Below are positions 5,019-6,533 of a DNA stretch of 6,533 nt, piece after piece. This DNA is from Clostridiales bacterium (lineage in GTDB: Bacteria; Bacillota_A; Clostridia; Tissierellales; Sedimentibacteraceae), in NCBI GenBank assembly GCA_003514865.1, contig DOON01000051.1, positions 436-6,968 on the forward strand, read 5' to 3'. The stretch's first letter is position 1, and every line of letters begins with the position of its first letter. Made by a program: the position numbers and the translations under genes. Below the pieces are notes generated by a model. It saw only the letters and a list, made by a program, of their open reading frames with translations. It made no database searches and was not told the DNA's origin.

Positions 5019-6075
5019 AGCCTATTGAAGACATTATGTTCATCAAAGGAAGCATTACGGAAATCAATATGAAGCCTATAACGGTACACAACACCCCCAC
5101 CATGACCGGCTCTACCAATGATATGGCATTGTTTATAGCCTGATCCGCTTCATTCTCGTATATATCAGTCAATTTTTTCATAACAACGTCCGTTTCGCCT
5201 ATACGCTGTCCCATGCTCAGCATTTGGATATGAATACCGGAAAACAGAGACAGTCTTGATATTGCTTTTATAAAATCATCTCCGGAATTTATATATTGAC
5301 TACATTGTTCCACCTTGTTTTTCAGTTGTGGCTCTTCAATAACGTCAAGGAGCAGGTGCATTGAACTTTCTATATTCATTCCGCTTGATAAAAGCAGTGA
5401 TAAACCTGATGAAAATCTATAGGCAGTTATTTTTTGCATTATGGTTTTTGTAAATACAAATCTATGTAGAAAATTGCCGATGTATGCCTTGCCCTTTTGT
5501 GATTTATAAAATATGAGTATGACTGCAGCTATAAATAAAACCGCAAGAACAAATACAAGAGCAAGATTACCCGCCATCATGCCTGTGGCAAAGGATATCT
5601 TGAAGGTTTGCCCGCTGGGCAGCTCTCCTCCAAGCTCTCGTACCATTCCTTCAAAAATAGAAAATATCTTTGTAACAAGAAGAATTATAACAAATGTCAT
5701 CATAACAAAGAGCATTGCCGGATAAAAAACAGAATTGCGTATTTTGGATTTCAACATAGCCTCTCTGTCATAATATTGCGACAATGAGTTCATGACGTCC
5801 TCAAGTCTTCCTGTTACGACACCTATTTGACACATGCTTACTATATGCGAAGGAAAGCATCCGGAATCCTCCATTGCAGTGTAAAGCGGCGCCTTGTCTT
5901 CAAGTGCTTCCTTTAGAGATCCAAGTATATTTTTCATTCTGCCGTCTTCCAAATCACTGTACATCCATTCAATTCCATCAGAAATGAGCATTCCTGATTT
6001 TAATATCATCGCCATCTGGGTGCAAAAGAATGATAATTCTGAAGAAGACAGCTCTTTATGCAATGCGTTTTTCAT
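5017..6075 (-). CDS. pilC: Pilus/secretion platform protein PilC/GspF
   Basis: The inner-membrane platform on which PilB and PilT type motors act, 352 residues. Two GspF repeats are visible. The first (about 14-137) holds FCTQMAMILKSGM, GVVTGRLEDVM (85-95) and YPAML. The second (about 216-339) holds FSSGLSLLLSSGM, MGQRIGETDVVM (288-299) and VEPVMVG. Three membrane helices are near 118-140, 167-189 and 320-346. The roughly 50-residue N-terminal extension of typical 400-residue PilC is missing, a normal shorter form. I chose ATG at 6075, preceded by GGATGGTG with 5 nt spacing. An in-frame TTG at 6090 would add five residues but has no ribosome site. It is the first gene of the operon. Confidence 0.93.
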   Translation of the reverse strand: MKNALHKELSSSELSFFCTQMAMILKSGMLISDGIEWMYSDLEDGRMKNILGSLKEALEDKAPLYTAMEDSGCFPSHIVSMCQIGVVTGRLEDVMNSLSQYYDREAMLKSKIRNSVFYPAMLFVMMTFVIILLVTKIFSIFEGMVRELGGELPSGQTFKISFATGMMAGNLALVFVLAVLFIAAVILIFYKSQKGKAYIGNFLHRFVFTKTIMQKITAYRFSSGLSLLLSSGMNIESSMHLLLDVIEEPQLKNKVEQCSQYINSGDDFIKAISRLSLFSGIHIQMLSMGQRIGETDVVMKKLTDIYENEADQAINNAISLVEPVMVGVLCTVIGFILISVMLPLMNIMSSIG

Positions 6076-6107
6076 ATATACACCATCCAACTTAATTTAA
6101 CAAATTA

Positions 6108-6144
6108 ATCACATTATAATTCGGCTTAATTGTCAAAAATATTA
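6108..6144 (-). promoter_or_regulatory. Probable pil operon promoter region
   Basis: Upstream of PilC two readings overlap on the minus strand. The first is sigma-A type: TTGACA (6136-6131), 17 bp, then TGTGAT (6113-6108). A better TATAAT (6118-6113) is only 12 bp from the -35. The second is sigma-D type: TAAT (6144-6141), 15 bp, then GCCGAATT (6125-6118), against the consensus TAAA-N15-GCCGATAT. Either gives a 5' leader of about 30 nt, with no room for a riboswitch. The region is supported better than the choice of sigma factor. Confidence 0.5.
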
Positions 6145-6165
6145 AGGCAATTTTATAAAATATGC

Positions 6166-6192
6166 TAAATTATTTGGAATTTTGACCGATAG
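6166..6192 (+). promoter_or_regulatory. Sigma-D-like promoter motif pointing away from the pil operon
   Basis: TAAA (6166-6169), exactly 15 bp, then ACCGATAG (6185-6192), close to the motility sigma factor consensus TAAA-N15-GCCGATAT. No gene follows before the rRNA-type promoters, so its target is unclear. ACCG (6185-6188) and CGGT (6195-6198) also make a small dyad. Confidence 0.35.
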
Positions 6193-6275
6193 GACGGTAA
6201 TTATTTTCATAATCTTCATATATTATATACTGTAAATTCTTTGATTGAAATATGATAAATAAATTAAAAAGGGGA

Positions 6276-6304
6276 TTGACAAAGACGTATAAGTAGGCTA
6301 AAAT
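6276..6304 (+). promoter_or_regulatory. First of three tandem plus-strand promoters (P1)
   Basis: TTGACA (6276-6281), 17-bp spacer, TAAAAT (6299-6304). A near-consensus sigma-A promoter with initiation expected near 6311. Its spacer and start region differ from the two promoters that follow. It lies after an A/T-rich stretch (6251-6270) that could serve as an UP element. Confidence 0.8.
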
Positions 6305-6360
6305 TAAAAGCACTTCTGACTTTAAGGAGATTCAGGAACTTAAAAAATCAGTTGAAAAAT

Positions 6361-6491
6361 TAGTTGACAACAGTAAGCACCTGTGTTAAACTAACAAAGC
6401 TGTCGGAGATGGCAGCAAATGAAACACCAAAAAATAAAATAAAAAAATAGTTGACAAGCACCGCAAGCTGTGCTAAACTAACAAAGCTGTC
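6361..6491 (+). repeat. 87-bp-spaced direct repeat of the promoter core
   Basis: TAGTTGACAA (6361-6370 and 6448-6457) and CTAACAAAGCTGTC (6391-6404 and 6478-6491) recur at an exact 87-bp offset with diverged spacers between them. This indicates duplication of a promoter-plus-start module. Confidence 0.85.
6364..6416 (+). promoter_or_regulatory. Tandem promoter P2 with 5'-terminal hairpin
   Basis: TTGACA (6364-6369), 17-bp spacer, TAAACT (6387-6392) with an extended TG at 6384-6385. The predicted start near 6398-6399 falls at the first base of a hairpin (6399-6404 with 6411-6416, six pairs, one G-U). The core repeats 87 bp further on. Confidence 0.85.
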
Positions 6492-6510
6492 TCACCAAAA
6501 GGCGAGCAGC
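6451..6510 (+). promoter_or_regulatory. Tandem promoter P3 with 5'-terminal hairpin, rRNA-type
   Basis: TTGACA (6451-6456), 17-bp spacer, TAAACT (6474-6479) with TG at 6471-6472. An A-rich UP-like tract (6429-6447) precedes it. The expected start near 6485-6486 begins a hairpin (6486-6489 with 6507-6510, continuing 6491-6496 with 6501-6506, loop AAAA, one bulge and one mismatch). The following AGAACCTAGACAATAAA (6516-6532) resembles the boxA-containing leader of clostridial rRNA operons, so a 16S rRNA gene is expected just downstream. That last step is inference from architecture. Confidence 0.8.
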
Positions 6511-6533
6511 AAAAAAGAACCTAGACAATAAAA

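Noticed and set aside
6297..6389. A 30-codon open stretch with a coiled-coil-like heptad pattern (FKEIQELKKSVEKLV) ending at the P2 -10 box
   Set aside because: It follows a TAG stop and has no ATG, GTG or TTG at its beginning, and its 3' part is the P2 promoter itself, whose duplicate encodes a similar LVD...LC tail simply because the DNA is repeated.

Overview
The window is low-GC DNA of a Gram-positive, clostridia-type bacterium (Bacillota). This rests on AT-rich codon use, AGGAGG-type ribosome sites, sigma-A promoters with 17-bp spacers, a cyclic-di-GMP-I riboswitch, and a clostridial-style type IV pilus-like operon. No species can be named from this sequence.

Layout, left to right. Positions 1-55 are the 3' part of a leucine tRNA (anticodon TAG), followed by a strong terminator. 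A doubtful 66-codon orphan ORF (144-344) and a GNAT acetyltransferase gene (386-913) follow on the plus strand. Next comes a complete regulatory leader: a sigma-A promoter (942-970), a c-di-GMP class I (GEMM-I) aptamer (986-1059) and an intrinsic terminator (1084-1118). It precedes a secreted transglutaminase-like protein (1135-1998) with an intact Cys-His-Asp triad. The 3' arm of the terminator copies the aptamer core GCAAAGCT. The terminator's 5' arm can therefore pair with either, which predicts an OFF switch: high c-di-GMP stops expression of the enzyme.

Positions 1997-2146 hold a bidirectional terminator and an unusually dense set of nested inverted repeats between convergent genes. From 6075 down to 2137 six tightly packed minus-strand genes form one operon: a PilC/GspF platform protein, four small single-span membrane proteins (one pilin-like, one resembling DUF4860, one minor-prepilin-like, one uncharacterised) and a PilT retraction ATPase. 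None of the four small proteins has a canonical Gly|Phe-x-x-x-Glu prepilin site. No PilB, PilM/N/O or prepilin peptidase is present, so the machine must draw these parts from elsewhere if it makes pili.

The right end (6091-6533) has no gene. It contains the minus-strand pil promoter region, a plus-strand sigma-D-like motif, and three plus-strand promoters. The last two are 87-bp-spaced repeats that each place a hairpin at the predicted 5' end of the transcript. This is the architecture of an rRNA operon leader, and a 16S gene probably begins just beyond the window.

Taken together, a c-di-GMP-repressed secreted enzyme and a pilus-like machine sit tail to tail between stable-RNA loci. A plausible but untested reading is opposite control of cell-surface functions across the motile-to-sessile switch.
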